Assembly (NCBI RefSeq): GCF_036227105.1 | Contig: NZ_CP109434.1 | Span: 2,670,001-2,734,000 of the forward strand | Length of the DNA stretch: 64,000 nucleotides | Source of the DNA: Amycolatopsis sp. NBC_01488 | GTDB taxonomy: Bacteria; Actinomycetota; Actinomycetes; Mycobacteriales; Pseudonocardiaceae | Reading direction: 5' to 3' | Part shown: positions 57,190 through 64,000 of the stretch, piece by piece | Layout: each line of letters opens with the position of its first letter | Numbering within the stretch: position 1 is the first letter of the stretch | Notes under the pieces: model-generated | What the model was told of the DNA's origin: nothing | The model's input: only the letters and a program-made list of their open reading frames with translations | The model's database searches: none | Translations under genes and position numbers: made by a program

Positions 57190-58095
57190 CTACTCGGCGA
57201 GCTTGCGGGCCTGCTCGAGGAGGTTCTGCAGGTGCAGGCCGCGCCGGACGTCGCACGGGTGCCTCGTGGTGCCGCTGGCGATCATCGCCGCGAAGTCGTC
57301 CAGGAGCGCGGTGTAGGACTCCTGCGCGGAGCCCGGTTTGCGCCCGAGCGTCCGGTAGCCGTGCTGCCCCCAGACGGCAACCTCGACCACGGTCGGCTGC
57401 ACCGGCAGCCGCAGCGAGAGCGTCGCGGTGCTGACCACGCCGTTTTCGTGCGCGAGCATCAGGTGCCAGAGGTCGCCGGGGCTCTGCCGGGCCGCGACGA
57501 CCTCGGTGATCGGGCCGAGCGCGGCGTCCAGCATGTCGAGCGCGTGCGGGCCGATGTCGAACAGCGCGCCGCCGTCGTCCTGGCGCCACTCCGAGGCCGC
57601 GTACTGGCCGCCGAGCAGGGCGCCGGACAGCCACCGCGCGCCGCCTCCGGCCCAGCCGCCCGCCTGGGCGAGCCCGGCGAGCCACTCCTGGGTCTGCGCC
57701 GAGTACCGCAGCGTCAGCACGACGAGCGCGGCGACGTCGGCGTCCGCGACGGCGTCGGCCAGCCGCCGCGCACCGGCGAGGTCGGCGGCGATCGGCTTCT
57801 CCAGGATCAGGTGCTTGCCGGCTTCGGCGGCGCGCACGCCCAACTCGGCCTGGATCGACGGTGGAACCGCGAGCGCGACCGCGTCCACCTGCTCGAACAG
57901 CTCCTCGACGCTGCTCGCGGCGACCGCGCAGTGCGTGTCCGCAAGCGCTTGCGCGGCCTCGGGCCGCCGGGCCCAGACCGCGGTCAGCGCCGTGCCCGGG
58001 TGATCCGCCAGGCCGGGCGCGTGGATGGTCGTCGCCCACGGGCCGGCGCCGATCAGGCCGACCCGCAGCTGTCCGTCCGCGATGAGCTGTCCCAC
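57190..58095 (-). CDS. Gfo/Idh/MocA-family oxidoreductase
   Basis: 301 residues from GTG 58095. Rossmann motif LRVGLIGAGPWATTIHAPGL, then HLILEKPIAADLAGARRLAD, the EKP signature carrying the catalytic Lys, ALFDIGPHALDMLDAALG with the conserved DxxxH, and YTALLDDFAAMIASGTTRHP. NAD(P)-dependent dehydrogenase of sugars or related compounds; substrate not known. Divergent from the ECF operon across 66 bp. Confidence 0.85.
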   Translation of the reverse strand: MGQLIADGQLRVGLIGAGPWATTIHAPGLADHPGTALTAVWARRPEAAQALADTHCAVAASSVEELFEQVDAVALAVPPSIQAELGVRAAEAGKHLILEKPIAADLAGARRLADAVADADVAALVVLTLRYSAQTQEWLAGLAQAGGWAGGGARWLSGALLGGQYAASEWRQDDGGALFDIGPHALDMLDAALGPITEVVAARQSPGDLWHLMLAHENGVVSTATLSLRLPVQPTVVEVAVWGQHGYRTLGRKPGSAQESYTALLDDFAAMIASGTTRHPCDVRRGLHLQNLLEQARKLAE

Positions 58096-58149
58096 GGGCC
58101 GCAGTCTAGGTGTGTCGCCAGTCGCGCCGGAACCGCGTCCGCCGCTGGT

Positions 58150-58155
58150 TAAGGT
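58150..58155 (+). promoter_or_regulatory. Probable leaderless -10 of ECF operon
   Basis: TAAGGT with six bases before ATG 58162 and no ribosome binding site. Confidence 0.45.
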
Positions 58156-58161
58156 TCTTGC

Positions 58162-58794
58162 ATGATCGCCGCTCGCTTCGCCCGTTTCTCCGCCGTCTGT
58201 GTCCTTCTCCTGGGCGCCTCCTTCGCGGGCGCCGCGCCCGCCTCGGCGACCGGCACCGACGGGTCCTGCGCCGAGGGCGCGGGGGTGACGGTGGTCGTCG
58301 ACTTCGGCGACCTGGGCCCGCAGCCGCTCGTCCGCTGCGCGCCCGGCACGCCCGCGAACGGCATCGCGGCCCTGCAGGAGGCCGGGATCGACGTCGCCGG
58401 CTCGCAGAAGTACGGCCTGGCCGTGGCCTGCCGGATCGACGGCAAGCCCGGGCCGGACGTCGAGTCGTGCGCGGGGATGCCGTCGGCGACGGCGTACTGG
58501 AGCTACTGGCACGCGTCGGCGGGCGGGGCCTGGGTGCCGAGCCAGGAGGGCGCGCAGACGTCGAAGCCGGCGCCGAACGGTTTCGAGGGCTGGGCGTTCG
58601 CGCGGCCGAAGTCGGCGAACGACCTGCCGACCCCGCCTCGCGTCGCCCCGGTGCGGCAGACTGCTGCTCCGGCGCCCGCTCCGGCGAGCGAAGGCAGTTC
58701 GTTCCCGTGGGGCCTGGTCATCGGGGCCGTCGTGATCGTGCTGGTCGGCTGCGCGGGCGTGGTCGTCGCGATGCGCCGCCGGCGTGCGCAGTAG
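58162..58794 (+). CDS. Secreted, C-terminally anchored protein of the ECF operon
   Basis: 210 residues. Signal peptide (FSAVCVLLLGASFAGAAPAS), a domain of about 110 residues (GVTVVVDFGDLGPQPLVRCA, AGIDVAGSQKYGLAVACRID, ATAYWSYWHASAGGAWVPSQ, FEGWAFARP) resembling DUF4430/intrinsic-factor-like folds, a Pro/Ala linker, then a membrane helix (WGLVIGAVVIVLVGCAGVVV) with a basic tail MRRRRAQ. Classic ECF importers lack an extracellular binding protein, so this anchored domain may capture the ligand for the S-component. That is inference. It overlaps the permease gene by 11 bp. Confidence 0.75.
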   Translation: MIAARFARFSAVCVLLLGASFAGAAPASATGTDGSCAEGAGVTVVVDFGDLGPQPLVRCAPGTPANGIAALQEAGIDVAGSQKYGLAVACRIDGKPGPDVESCAGMPSATAYWSYWHASAGGAWVPSQEGAQTSKPAPNGFEGWAFARPKSANDLPTPPRVAPVRQTAAPAPAPASEGSSFPWGLVIGAVVIVLVGCAGVVVAMRRRRAQ

Positions 58795-59851
58795 GGCGCT
58801 GCACCCCGGCGCCTGGTGGGTCTGGGCGCTCGCGCTGGCCGTCGCGGCCAGCCGGACGACGAACCCGCTGCTGCTCGGCCTGATCATCGCCGTCGCGGGG
58901 TTCGTCGTCGCGAACCGGCGGGGTGACGCGCCCTGGGCGCTGGCGTTCCGGCTGTACGCGTACGTCGGCGCGCTGATCGTCGCCTCTCGCGTGCTGTTCC
59001 GGATCCTGGTCGACGGCGGCGACGGCGGGCACGTGCTCTTCACGCTGCCGCGGATCCCGCTGGCCGCCGGGCTGTCCCTGCTCGGGCCGACGTCGGCGGA
59101 GGCGCTGCTCGGTGGGTTCTACGACGGTCTCCGGCTGGCGACGATGATCGTCTGCGTCGGTGCGGCGAACGCCCTGGCCAACCCGAAACGCCTGCTCAAG
59201 GCGGTTCCCGGCGCGCTGTACGAGGTGGGCACGGCGGTGACGGTGGCCCTGACCGTGGCACCGCAGCTCGTCGAAAGCGTCCAGCGCGTGCGACGGGCCC
59301 GGCGGCTGCGGGCCGGGCGGACGCGCGGGCCGCGGGCGGTCAAGGGCATCGTGGTGCCGGTGCTGGAGGACGCGATGGACCGCTCGCTGCGGCTGGCGGC
59401 CGCGATGGACTCCCGGGGCTACGGGCGCCGGGCGTACCTGAGCCCTGGCGTGCGGGTGCTGATCGCGTCCTGCGTCCTGTTCGGCCTGGTCGGCGTGTGC
59501 GTCGGCGTCTACGGCGTGCTCGACGGGACGTCGTCGTGGCTCGGCGTGCCGCTGCTGGCGGTGGGGCTGGCGGTGGCGGTCGCGGGGTTCGTCCTCGGCG
59601 GCCGGCGGGTGCGGCGGACGGCGTACCGGCCCGATCCGTGGCGGTGGCCGGAGACGCTCGTCGTGCTCGCGGGCGTCGGGTCGTGTGTCCTGCTGTTCGT
59701 CTCGGCGCGGGTCGATCCGGCGAACCTGTACCCCTCGTTGAGCCCGTTGCGGTGGCCGGAGGTTTCCTTGGTGCACGTGGTGTCCCTGCTCGTCGCGGTC
59801 CTGCCGGCGTTCGTGGCGCCTCGCCCGCCTTCGTCGGAGGTGGTTCGGTGA
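58784..59851 (+). CDS. ECF transporter transmembrane component EcfT (CbiQ-like)
   Basis: 355 residues from GTG 58784, inside the end of the previous gene. Several membrane helices (AWWVWALALAVAASRTTNPL; VLIASCVLFGLVGVCVGV). The conserved coupling motif A-x-x-x-R-G is visible in RLAAAMDSRGYGRRAYLSPG, preceded by VESVQRVRRARRLRAGR. It transmits ATP hydrolysis to the S-component. Longer than usual EcfT, with extra C-terminal helices. The stop overlaps the ATPase GTG. Confidence 0.85.
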   Translation: MRSRALHPGAWWVWALALAVAASRTTNPLLLGLIIAVAGFVVANRRGDAPWALAFRLYAYVGALIVASRVLFRILVDGGDGGHVLFTLPRIPLAAGLSLLGPTSAEALLGGFYDGLRLATMIVCVGAANALANPKRLLKAVPGALYEVGTAVTVALTVAPQLVESVQRVRRARRLRAGRTRGPRAVKGIVVPVLEDAMDRSLRLAAAMDSRGYGRRAYLSPGVRVLIASCVLFGLVGVCVGVYGVLDGTSSWLGVPLLAVGLAVAVAGFVLGGRRVRRTAYRPDPWRWPETLVVLAGVGSCVLLFVSARVDPANLYPSLSPLRWPEVSLVHVVSLLVAVLPAFVAPRPPSSEVVR

Positions 59852-61446
59852 TCGAGTTCTCGCGGGTCACGGTGACCTACCCGGACGCCTCGCGGCCGGT
59901 GCTTTCGGACGTCTCGCTGCAGGTCGAGGAGGGTGAGCTGTGCCTGGTCGCGGGGCCGACCGGGGCCGGCAAGTCGACGTTCCTCGGCGCGGTCAACGGG
60001 CTCGTCCCGCACTTCACCGGCGGCCTGCTGGCCGGGCGGGTGCTGGTGAACGGGCTGGACACGGCTTCTCACCCACCGCGTGAGCTGGCTTCGGTCGTCG
60101 GCGTCGTCGGGCAGGACCCGCTGGCCGGCTTCGTGACGGACACCGTCGAGGAGGAGCTGGCGTACGCGATGGAGCAGCTCGCGGTGGCGCCGGAAGTCAT
60201 GCGCAAGCGCGTCGAGGAGACCCTCGACCTGCTGGGGATCGCGGAACTGCGGAACCGTCCACTTCGGACTCTGTCGGGCGGGCAGCAGCAGCGCGTCGCG
60301 ATCGGCTCGGTGCTGACGGCGCACCCCGCGGTGGTCGTGCTCGACGAGCCGACGTCCGCACTCGACCCGACGGCGGCCGAGGACGTGCTGGCGGCGATCA
60401 CCCGGCTGGTGCACGACCTCGGGACGACGGTGGTCGTCGCGGAGCACCGGATGGAGCGGGTAGCGCAGTACGCGGACCGGCTGCTGTACCTGCCGGGCGA
60501 CGGTTCGGTGCGGTCCGGGCCGCCCGCCGAGATCCTGGCGACGTCGTCGATCGCCCCGCCGATCGCCGAGCTGGGGCGGCTGGCGGGATGGTCGCCGCTG
60601 CCGTTGTCGGTGCGGGACGCGCGGCGGGTCGCGGGGCCGCTGCGCTCGCGCCTCCAGAAATTGTCGGTGGTGGGTTCTACTCTCTCGGTGACCGGTCAAG
60701 CACTGGACGTGAGAGGGGTGGTGGTCCGATACGGAGATGTCCTGGCGGTGCGCGGGGTGGACCTGCGCGTCGGGCAGGGGGAAGTGGTCGCGCTGATGGG
60801 ACGCAACGGCTCCGGCAAGTCGTCGCTTCTCTGGGCGGTGCAGGGCAGCGGCCCGAGGTCGGCGGGGAAGGTCGACGTCGGAGGCGCGGACCCCGCGTCG
60901 CTCAAGCCACGAGTGGCCCGTCAGCGCGTCGGGCTGGTCCCGCAGACCCCGGCCGACCTGCTGTACCTCGATTCGGTCGACGCCGAGTGCGCACAGGCCG
61001 ACACCGAATCGGAGGTCGCGGCGGGCACGGCCCGGGCGCTGCTGGACCGGCTGGCCCCCGGGATCGCCGGTGAAGCGCACCCCGGCGACCTGTCCGAAGG
61101 GCAGCGACTGGCGTTGGTGCTGGCGGTCCAGCTGGCGTCGGCCCCGCCGGTCGTGCTCTTGGACGAGCCCACCCGCGGCCTGGACTACCACGCGAAACGG
61201 CGCTTCGCGGCGACCCTGCGAGAGCTGGCCTCGCAGGGCCACGCGGTGCTGCTGGCCACCCACGACGTCGAGTTCGTGGCAACGGTGGCCCACCGCGTGG
61301 TGGTCATGGCCGAGGGCGAGATCGTCGCGGACGGCCCGACCAAGGAGGTGATCGTCGCCTCCCCGGCGTTCGCGCCCCAGGTGGCGAAGATCCTGGCGCC
61401 CGAGCGGTGGTTGACGGTGGACGAGGTCGCCGAGGCGTTGGCATGA
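59848..61446 (+). CDS. ECF transporter ATPase, two ABC domains fused (EcfA-EcfA')
   Basis: 532 residues from GTG 59848 (GTGA overlap). Domain 1: Walker [35 protein letters not shown]. Domain 2 from about residue 295: GRNGSGKSS, signature LSEGQRLALVLA, VVLLDEPTRGLDY, and His switch LLATHDVEFV. In other bacteria these are two proteins (EcfA and EcfA'). The second signature has Glu for the first Gly of LSGGQ. Powers vitamin or metal uptake by the operon. The linker region (residues about 245-290) is Pro/Arg-rich. Confidence 0.9.
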   Translation: MIEFSRVTVTYPDASRPVLSDVSLQVEEGELCLVAGPTGAGKSTFLGAVNGLVPHFTGGLLAGRVLVNGLDTASHPPRELASVVGVVGQDPLAGFVTDTVEEELAYAMEQLAVAPEVMRKRVEETLDLLGIAELRNRPLRTLSGGQQQRVAIGSVLTAHPAVVVLDEPTSALDPTAAEDVLAAITRLVHDLGTTVVVAEHRMERVAQYADRLLYLPGDGSVRSGPPAEILATSSIAPPIAELGRLAGWSPLPLSVRDARRVAGPLRSRLQKLSVVGSTLSVTGQALDVRGVVVRYGDVLAVRGVDLRVGQGEVVALMGRNGSGKSSLLWAVQGSGPRSAGKVDVGGADPASLKPRVARQRVGLVPQTPADLLYLDSVDAECAQADTESEVAAGTARALLDRLAPGIAGEAHPGDLSEGQRLALVLAVQLASAPPVVLLDEPTRGLDYHAKRRFAATLRELASQGHAVLLATHDVEFVATVAHRVVVMAEGEIVADGPTKEVIVASPAFAPQVAKILAPERWLTVDEVAEALA

Positions 61447-61528
61447 GGACGAAGGCGGAGGGGGTGGGGGCGGGGCGGGGGACACCGACTGCGGAGGTGC
61501 GGGCGGGTGCCTGGTGCCTCGGATCGCT

Positions 61529-61806
61529 CAGCGGCCGCCTCGGCCTGCCACGCGGGCTCGCCGGCCGAGGTGCCTGGCGAGCGCGGCTTGGGAGATGGTG
61601 GCGTGACCGGCTTCGTCGGCCTGCCACGCGCGGCCGCGGCGGCGGCATGACCGACTCTCTCGGCGCGTCGCGCTCAGCTTGGGAGGTGGTGGCGTGATCG
61701 GCTTCCGTCGGCCCGTCGCGCGTGGCTTGGGTGGCGTCGTGACCGTCCTCGGCCCGCCGAGCGTGGCTGGGGCGGCGGCATGACCGACTTCCTCGGCCCG
61801 TCGCGC
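61529..61806 (+). repeat. Decayed tandem duplications of the S-component start region
   Basis: Five units of about 41-47 bp, each with a start codon and the coding of M-T-D-x-L-G-x-S-R-like ends: starts at 61603 (GTG), 61647 (ATG), 61694 (GTG), 61739 (GTG) and the real gene at 61780 (ATG). A sixth, more decayed unit is visible near 61529-61560. Units 1 to 3 are short open frames closed by GCRTGA overlapping the next start; the third runs through unit 4. The gap 61447-61779 holds nothing else. Confidence 0.7.
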
Positions 61807-62604
61807 GCTGTCCGCGTCACCCTTCAGCCCGCGCTGGTCCTCGGCACCGCGACCGTCCTCGGCCTCGCGATGTTCTGCTGGCCGCTCTTCGCGCACCCCT
61901 CGCCGACGGCAGCCGCGCACACCGTCGACGCGCCCTTCGTCTTCATGGCGACGTTGCCGGTGCTGATCCTCGTCGTCCTCGCCGAGATCTCCCGCGGGGG
62001 CATCGACGCCAAAGCGCTCGCCCTCCTCGGGGTGCTCTCGGCAGTCAATGCCGGACTGCGGCCGCTCGGGGCCGGGACCGGTGGGATCGAGCTGGTGTTC
62101 TTCCTGCTCGTGCTCGCCGGGCGGGTGTTCGGGCCGGGCTTCGGGTTCGTGCTCGGCTCGACGTCGCTGTTCACGAGCGCGCTGCTCACCGCCGGCGTCG
62201 GGCCGTGGCTGCCGTTCCAGATGCTCGCGTCCTCGCTCATCGGGCTCGGTGCCGGGCTGCTGCCGCGGAAACCGCGGGGGAAGGCGGAGATCGTCCTGCT
62301 CGTGGCGTATGGCGTCTTCGCGGCCTACTTCTTCGGGCTCCTCATGAGCCTGTGGTCGTGGCCGTTCCTCGCCAGCGCCGACACCCAGCTCGCGTTCGTG
62401 GCCGGTGCGCCGTTGCTGGACAACCTGCACCGGTTCGCGGTGTTCACCGTCCTGACTTCGACGCTCGGCTGGGACACCGGCCGCGCGATCACGAACGCGG
62501 TCGCGATCGTCCTGCTCGGGCCGGCCGTCCTGGCGGTGCTGAGGCGCGCCGCCAGGCGGGCCGCGTTCGATGCGCCCGTGCGGTTCGACGAGACTCAGCT
62601 GTAG
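61780..62604 (+). CDS. ECF transporter S-component (substrate-binding membrane protein)
   Basis: 274 residues from ATG 61780. Six membrane segments (LVLGTATVLGLAMFCWPLFA; FVFMATLPVLILVVLAEI; IELVFFLLVLAGRVFGPGFG; ALLTAGVGPWLPFQMLASSL), the topology of S-components, with no ATPase motif. EcfT and EcfA precede it, so it supplies substrate recognition. The ligand (cobalamin, cobalt, thiamine or another) is unknown. Its first codons lie at the end of a run of decayed copies of the same region. The 3' end overlaps the dehydrogenase gene by 10 bp. Confidence 0.82.
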   Translation: MTDFLGPSRAVRVTLQPALVLGTATVLGLAMFCWPLFAHPSPTAAAHTVDAPFVFMATLPVLILVVLAEISRGGIDAKALALLGVLSAVNAGLRPLGAGTGGIELVFFLLVLAGRVFGPGFGFVLGSTSLFTSALLTAGVGPWLPFQMLASSLIGLGAGLLPRKPRGKAEIVLLVAYGVFAAYFFGLLMSLWSWPFLASADTQLAFVAGAPLLDNLHRFAVFTVLTSTLGWDTGRAITNAVAIVLLGPAVLAVLRRAARRAAFDAPVRFDETQL

Positions 62605-63449
62605 GAGTAGAAGCCCCGGCCGGACTTTTTGCCCAGCAGGCCCGCGTCCACCATGCGCAGCAGCAACGGCGGCGACGAGTACAGCGGCTCCTTGAACTCC
62701 GCGTACATCGAGTCCGCGATGGCCTTGATCGTGTCCAGCCCGATCAGGTCCGACAACCTGAGCGGCCCCATCGGGTGGGCGGTGCCCAGCTCCATGCCGC
62801 GGTCGATGTCCTCCGCCGACGCGAAGCCCGACTCGATCATGCGGATCGCCGAAAGGAGGTACGGCACCAGCAGCGAGTTCACGATGAACCCGGCGCGGTC
62901 CTGGGAACGGATGACCGTCTTGCCCAGCGCCGTGGTCGCGTGCTCCTCCGCGCGGCGGGCCGTCTCCTCGCTGGTCAGCAGCGAGGGCACCAGCTCCACC
63001 AGCGGCAGCACCGGCACCGGGTTGAAGAAGTGGATGCCGACCACCTGCTGCGGCCGGCTCGTCGCCATGCCCAGCTTCATGATCGGGATCGACGACGTGT
63101 TGGACGCGAACAGCGCGTCCTCCGCCTCGACGATCTTGTCGAGCTGGCGGAAGACGTCGACCTTCGCCTGCTCCTGCTCGAGGATCGCCTCGACGACCAG
63201 TTCGCGGTCGGCGAACTCGGCGATGTCCGTCGTGAAGCGGAGACGGCTCAGCGCCGCGTCGGCGTCCTCCGGGGAGAGCTTGCCGTTCTTGACGCCGCGT
63301 TGCAGCGACTTCTCGATCCGGGCCTTGCCCGCGTCGAGCGCCGGCTGGTTCACCTCGGTGACCACGACGTCCAATCCGGACCGCGCGTGCACCTCGGCGA
63401 TGCCGGACCCCATGAGGCCCGCCCCGACGACTCCAACCCGACTTACCAC
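62595..63449 (-). CDS. 3-hydroxybutyryl-CoA dehydrogenase
   Basis: 284 residues. NAD-binding motif VGVVGAGLMGSGIAEVHARS, ASNTSSIPIMKLG, active-site HFFNPVPVLPLVELV with the catalytic His, DRAGFIVNSLLVPYLLSAIR and GMELGTAHPMGPLRLSDLIG, ending LGKKSGRGFYSYS. Oxidises (S)-3-hydroxyacyl-CoA or acts in PHB/butyrate metabolism. Convergent with the ECF operon. A 120-bp gap before it holds the DUF3073 terminator. Confidence 0.93.
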   Translation of the reverse strand: MVSRVGVVGAGLMGSGIAEVHARSGLDVVVTEVNQPALDAGKARIEKSLQRGVKNGKLSPEDADAALSRLRFTTDIAEFADRELVVEAILEQEQAKVDVFRQLDKIVEAEDALFASNTSSIPIMKLGMATSRPQQVVGIHFFNPVPVLPLVELVPSLLTSEETARRAEEHATTALGKTVIRSQDRAGFIVNSLLVPYLLSAIRMIESGFASAEDIDRGMELGTAHPMGPLRLSDLIGLDTIKAIADSMYAEFKEPLYSSPPLLLRMVDAGLLGKKSGRGFYSYS

Positions 63450-63514
63450 CGGCTCACTCCTTCATCCGCTTCGCAGACCCGCGCTCTTGACACGATTGTG
63501 GGCAGCACGCAGCA

Positions 63515-63556
63515 CGCGAGGGCGGTCGCCGGATGTGTCCCGGCTACGCCCTCGCG
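63515..63556 (-). terminator. Terminator of DUF3073 gene
   Basis: Perfect 10-bp arms CGCGAGGGCG (63515-63524) and CGCCCTCGCG (63547-63556), with extra GCCGG/CCGGC pairing inside. It starts 14 bp past the DUF3073 stop at 63570. Confidence 0.6.
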
Positions 63557-63569
63557 CGGTTACGCGTGC

Positions 63570-63758
63570 TCAACGACGGTACTCGTCGTACCCGTCGTCG
63601 TACGGGTCTTGATCATCGCTGTCGGACTCCTCGTGGTGGACACTGGAGGAGTTACTCGACAGCTCGCGCTGCAAAGCATCGAAGTCGGTCTCGTGCGAGC
63701 TGTACTTGAGCTCGCGCGCCACCTTCGTCTGCTTGGCCTTAGCCCGGCCGCGCCCCAT
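63570..63758 (-). CDS. DUF3073 small acidic protein
   Basis: 62 residues from ATG 63758 with GAGGGGG seven bases upstream. Family sequence: MGRGRAKAKQTKVARELKYS, SSHETDFDALQREL, then a strongly acidic tail (DSDDQDPYDDGYDEYRR). DUF3073 lies downstream of purM in mycobacteria, here about 9 kb further along. Function unknown; the basic head and acidic tail suggest binding to nucleic acid or protein. Confidence 0.92.
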   Translation of the reverse strand: MGRGRAKAKQTKVARELKYSSHETDFDALQRELSSNSSSVHHEESDSDDQDPYDDGYDEYRR

Positions 63759-63965
63759 GGCTCGACCCCCTCGCACAGGGGCGGGGCGGCCGGGGGAATC
63801 GGCGGCCCCGCATCGTCTCGACAATTCTTTCCTGCTCACACCGTACCGTGTCCGGGGGGTTCGATGCGACGTGGCACGGTGTGCCGGTGGTGACAGTGTC
63901 CGCCGGACACCGGTTACCGGCCGGTCGGTGGCGATCGGTGCAGGTAGGCGTGCCACGATCTACTC

Positions 63966-64000
63966 GTGCTCCGTCCCTTCGTGGCCTACTTGCGGGTGTA
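63966..64000 (+). CDS. Start of a gene cut by the window end (hypothetical)
   Basis: GTG 63966 begins LRPFVAYLRVY and continues past the edge. CACGAT lies six bases before it, fitting a leaderless start. The first residues resemble conserved hypothetical proteins that sit near DUF3073 in actinobacteria, but too little is visible to name it. Confidence 0.4.
   Translation, partial: MLRPFVAYLRV

Noticed and set aside
1..64000. CRISPR array, tRNA, rRNA, insertion sequence or prophage
   Set aside because: No regularly spaced repeats of the right length, no cloverleaf or rRNA sequence, and no transposase, integrase or phage structural gene were recognised.

Overview
This is a very GC-rich window (roughly 70% or more by eye) with GTG and TTG starts, 4-base ATGA/GTGA gene junctions and many apparently leaderless promoters. 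It looks like a filamentous actinobacterium, most likely Amycolatopsis or another Pseudonocardiaceae. Supporting this are the XRE/DUF397 pair, the DUF574-type methyltransferase, PurS, DUF3073, a fused double-ATPase ECF transporter, and pur genes in the order B-C-S-Q-L-F-M on one strand, with DUF3073 after purM as in mycobacteria. The genus is inferred from content, not tested.

Layout. 1-2714: regulators, an NAD(P)-binding protein and an atypical inositol-monophosphatase-like protein. 2792-15740: a carbohydrate island with a GntR regulator, a Tat-exported sugar-binding lipoprotein with two permeases, a cytoplasmic GH36 and a secreted GH27 alpha-galactosidase, a beta-propeller lactonase, a KDPG/KDPGal-type aldolase, a PfkB kinase, an SDR dehydrogenase and an unmistakable galactonate dehydratase (DgoD). 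Together these can supply a DeLey-Doudoroff route from alpha-galactosides to pyruvate plus glyceraldehyde-3-phosphate. Two matching palindromes, each 7 bp upstream of a TTGAC -35 box, are likely operators of the GntR protein.

15740-26600: a secreted amidase, purB, a polar amino-acid-type ABC operon with three tandem substrate-binding paralogues, a MOSC protein, a SAM hydrolase, purC (with an unusual 3' extension), a flavin reductase and a DUF2334 deacetylase-like protein. 26700-35200: TetR/SDR, metallo-hydrolase, tyrosine phosphatase, ArsR-type regulator/MFS, aldehyde dehydrogenase and GMC oxidoreductase. 35331-42468: purSQ and purL separated by an asymmetric heterodimeric ABC exporter; copies of a dispersed hairpin repeat lie around these genes.

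42500-52142: TetR/quinone oxidoreductase with twin operators, then envelope and conserved hypothetical genes (pentapeptide-repeat membrane protein, Gln-rich membrane protein, two GH25 lysozymes, a possible type-VII-associated protein, SCP-like protein), a DUF574-type methyltransferase and an XRE/DUF397 module. 52266-58095: purF, purM, an ArfB-like rescue factor, a frameshifted acetyltransferase, VanZ-like and Gfo/Idh/MocA proteins. 58162-62604: an ECF uptake operon (secreted anchored protein, EcfT, fused EcfA, S-component) whose S-component start region has been tandemly duplicated. The window ends with a 3-hydroxyacyl-CoA dehydrogenase, DUF3073 and the start of another gene.

No rRNA, tRNA, CRISPR array, transposase or phage gene was recognised. 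The most interesting material is the galactoside island with its paired operators, the duplicated start region of the ECF S-component, the hairpin repeats around purSQL, the exporter with complementary ATPase defects, and the palindromic GTCCACTTTGGAC motif recurring inside unrelated genes.
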